From PALSA-911 sp043742865 (GTDB taxonomy: Bacteria; Pseudomonadota; Alphaproteobacteria; Acetobacterales; Acetobacteraceae): a DNA stretch of 6,699 bases. The notes under the pieces are model-generated. The model did not search any database, was not told the origin of the DNA, and saw only the letters and a program-made list of their open reading frames with translations. The position numbers and the translations under genes were made by a program. The DNA is taken from positions 1 to 6,699 of the forward strand of contig JAYTXR010000106.1 of NCBI GenBank assembly GCA_043742865.1, in the 5' to 3' direction. Positions 5,027 to 6,699 of the stretch are shown piece after piece. How positions within the stretch are numbered: the first letter of the stretch is position 1; the number at the start of each line of letters is the position of its first letter.

Positions 5027-6694
5027 ATGGCGAACCCACGGACGGCGCAAGCCGAGGAAACATTCGACTACGTGATCGTCGGCGCCGGTGCGGCCGGATC
5101 GGTGCTGGCCGGGCGGCTGACCGAGGATTTGGGCGTCACCGTCTGCGTGCTGGAAGCCGGGCCGCCGGACAACCATCCGTATATCCATGTGCCGGCCGGG
5201 TTCATCAAGATGCTGTTCAACCCGAAATTCACCTGGCAGTTCCAGACCGAACCCAGCGAGGGCACCGCCGGGCGGCCGATCCCGACCACCCAGGGCCGCA
5301 CGCTGGGCGGCGGCAGCTCGATCAACGGCATGGTCTATAACCGCGGTCAGCCGGCCGATTTCGACCATTGGGCGCAGCGCGGCAACCGCGGCTGGGGCTA
5401 CACCGATATTTTGCCGTATTTCAAGCGCGGCGAACGTCGGATCGGCCTCGCCGATGAGCGGATGCATGGCCGCGAGGGCAGCATCCCGGTCACCGACATG
5501 GACTGGTTTCATCCGCTCTGCGACGCGTTCATGGACGGCGCGGTGAGCATGGGTATTCCGCGCAACGCCGATTACAACGACGGCCAGCAGGAAGGCGTGG
5601 GGTATTTCCAGCGCGCCATCCACAACGGCTGGCGGCGCAGTGCGGCGCGGATGTTCCTGCATCCGGCGATCGCGCGCGGCAATCTGGCGGTGCGCACCGA
5701 TGCGCGGGCGGAAAAGATTTTGTTTGAGGGAAAGCGCGCCATCGGCGTGCAGTATGTCGACGACCGCGACCGCACGACCCGCCATACGGTCAGCGCCCGC
5801 CGCGAGGTGATCGTCAGCAGCGGCACCATCAACACCGCGCGGTTGCTGCAAATCTCCGGGATCGGTTCGGCGGCGTTGCTCGGAGAGCTTGGCGTGCCCG
5901 TGGTGCAGGAGCTGCGCGGCGTCGGCGAGAATTTCCGCGACCATTACTCGGTGCGCCTGGTCGCGCGGGTAAAGGACATGCGCACGATGAACGAAATGTC
6001 CAAGGGCTTCGCCCTGGCCGGGCAGATCGCCCGCTGGGCGACCGGGCGGCCGTCGATCCTGGCGCTGACGCCGTCGCTGGTGCACTGGTTCTGGAAATCC
6101 GACGACAGCCTGGATTTTGCCGATCTGCAGGGCGTGTTCACCCCCGCCAGCTACAAGGACGGGTTCGTCGGCCTGCTGGACGATTTCCCGGGCATGACCT
6201 GCGGCGTCTGGCAGCACCGGCCGGAAAGCATCGGCTATGTCCGGGCGCGCTCGACCGACGTGTTCACAGATCCGATGATCCAGCCGAATTACCTGTCCGA
6301 TGCCATCGACCGGCGGGTGCTGATCGCCGGCATGAAGCTGGCCCGCCGGCTGCTGCAAACGCCGGCGCTGGCGCGGTATTTCACCAAGGAGGAACTACCC
6401 GGCGCGACGATCCAGACCGATGACGAGCTGCTGGACTTCGCCCGCCGCTACGGCTCCACCGCCTACCACCTAATCGGCACGGCCCGGATGGGTCCGGCGA
6501 CCGATCCCAGTGCTGTGGTGGATGACCAGCTTCGGGTGCACGGGATGCAGGGCTTGCGGGTGGTGGATGCGTCGATCATGCCGAACATGCCGTCCTCCAA
6601 CACCTACGCCTCCACGATGATGATCGCCGAAAAAGCCTCCGACATGATCCGCGGCCGGCAGCCGCTGGAGCCGGTGGAAGGGGTGGCGGCCTGA
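5027..6694 (+). CDS. FAD-dependent GMC oxidoreductase (choline/alcohol dehydrogenase family)
   Basis: This 555-residue flavoenzyme oxidises an alcohol to an aldehyde or ketone. The Rossmann FAD motif is GAGAAG (19-24), with E43 in LEAG for the adenosine ribose. GMC signature 1 lies at 90-116 (GRTLGGGSSINGMVYNRG then QPADFDHWA). Signature 2 lies around 266-280 (GTINTARLLQISGIG), with Thr-Ala replacing the common Ser-Pro. H481 (YHLIGTARMG) and N525 (PSSNTYAST) are the catalytic pair; they are 44 residues apart, as H466 and N510 are in choline oxidase. The length is normal for choline dehydrogenase-type members. There is no signal peptide or twin-arginine motif, so it is probably cytoplasmic, passing electrons to a quinone, another acceptor or oxygen. 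The substrate cannot be told: no betaine aldehyde dehydrogenase or betI-type regulator is adjacent, so betA is not assigned. ATG 5027 is the only good start before the FAD motif, with GGAG at 5010-5013. Confidence 0.93.
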   Translation: MANPRTAQAEETFDYVIVGAGAAGSVLAGRLTEDLGVTVCVLEAGPPDNHPYIHVPAGFIKMLFNPKFTWQFQTEPSEGTAGRPIPTTQGRTLGGGSSINGMVYNRGQPADFDHWAQRGNRGWGYTDILPYFKRGERRIGLADERMHGREGSIPVTDMDWFHPLCDAFMDGAVSMGIPRNADYNDGQQEGVGYFQRAIHNGWRRSAARMFLHPAIARGNLAVRTDARAEKILFEGKRAIGVQYVDDRDRTTRHTVSARREVIVSSGTINTARLLQISGIGSAALLGELGVPVVQELRGVGENFRDHYSVRLVARVKDMRTMNEMSKGFALAGQIARWATGRPSILALTPSLVHWFWKSDDSLDFADLQGVFTPASYKDGFVGLLDDFPGMTCGVWQHRPESIGYVRARSTDVFTDPMIQPNYLSDAIDRRVLIAGMKLARRLLQTPALARYFTKEELPGATIQTDDELLDFARRYGSTAYHLIGTARMGPATDPSAVVDDQLRVHGMQGLRVVDASIMPNMPSSNTYASTMMIAEKASDMIRGRQPLEPVEGVAA

Positions 6695-6699
6695 GGGAG

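Noticed and set aside
4997..6358. Minus-strand open frame of 453 codons opposite the GMC gene
   Set aside because: Long only because of high GC; His/Arg/Ala-rich translation without motifs, while the plus strand carries a complete GMC enzyme.
5027..6694. Choline dehydrogenase (betA) as a firm name
   Set aside because: The family motifs fit, but GMC enzymes with the same motifs use many alcohols and no bet genes are adjacent.

Overview
The window is GC-rich. Its gene content (PEP-CTERM surface protein, IS630-type transposase, single-domain biotin ligase, stand-alone biotin carboxylase, GMC flavoprotein) and dense codon use fit an alphaproteobacterium, possibly Rhodospirillales/Acetobacteraceae. 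That placement is inferred from style, not from a phylogenetic marker.

Layout: (1) Bases 1-84 hold the last 27 codons of an IS630-family transposase, so an insertion sequence ends here. (2) Bases 83-2149 (+) hold the remains of a large repeat-built exported protein ending in a PEP-CTERM sorting signal. It has lost its 5' end at the IS junction and also carries an in-frame TAA at 254-256, so it is best read as a pseudogene. (3) Bases 2159-3550 (-) encode a complete biotin carboxylase, tail to tail with the pseudogene (9 bp gap). (4) Bases 3538-4329 (+) encode a biotin-protein ligase, head to head with the carboxylase; the 5' ends overlap by 13 bp if the ATG is used. (5) A strong imperfect hairpin (4329-4374) begins in the ligase stop codon and lies between convergent genes. 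(6) Bases 4388-4903 (-) encode a cupin-fold protein resembling thiol dioxygenases. (7) A 123-bp divergent intergenic region (4904-5026) carries an imperfect palindrome and a pair of direct repeats 21 bp apart. (8) Bases 5027-6694 (+) encode a complete FAD-dependent GMC oxidoreductase with the His/Asn catalytic pair. The last five bases (gggag) could be the ribosome binding site of a following gene.

How the genes relate: the ligase attaches biotin to carrier proteins and the carboxylase carboxylates such a carrier, so the head-to-head pair is functionally coherent. No biotin carrier protein or carboxyltransferase is in the window, so these partners must be encoded elsewhere. The cupin and GMC genes share one upstream region and may be co-regulated, but the sequence does not fix their substrates. 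I do not see a clearly new defence or mobile system. The most notable points are the IS-disrupted PEP-CTERM repeat gene, the overlapping biotin pair, and the candidate operators between the cupin and GMC genes.
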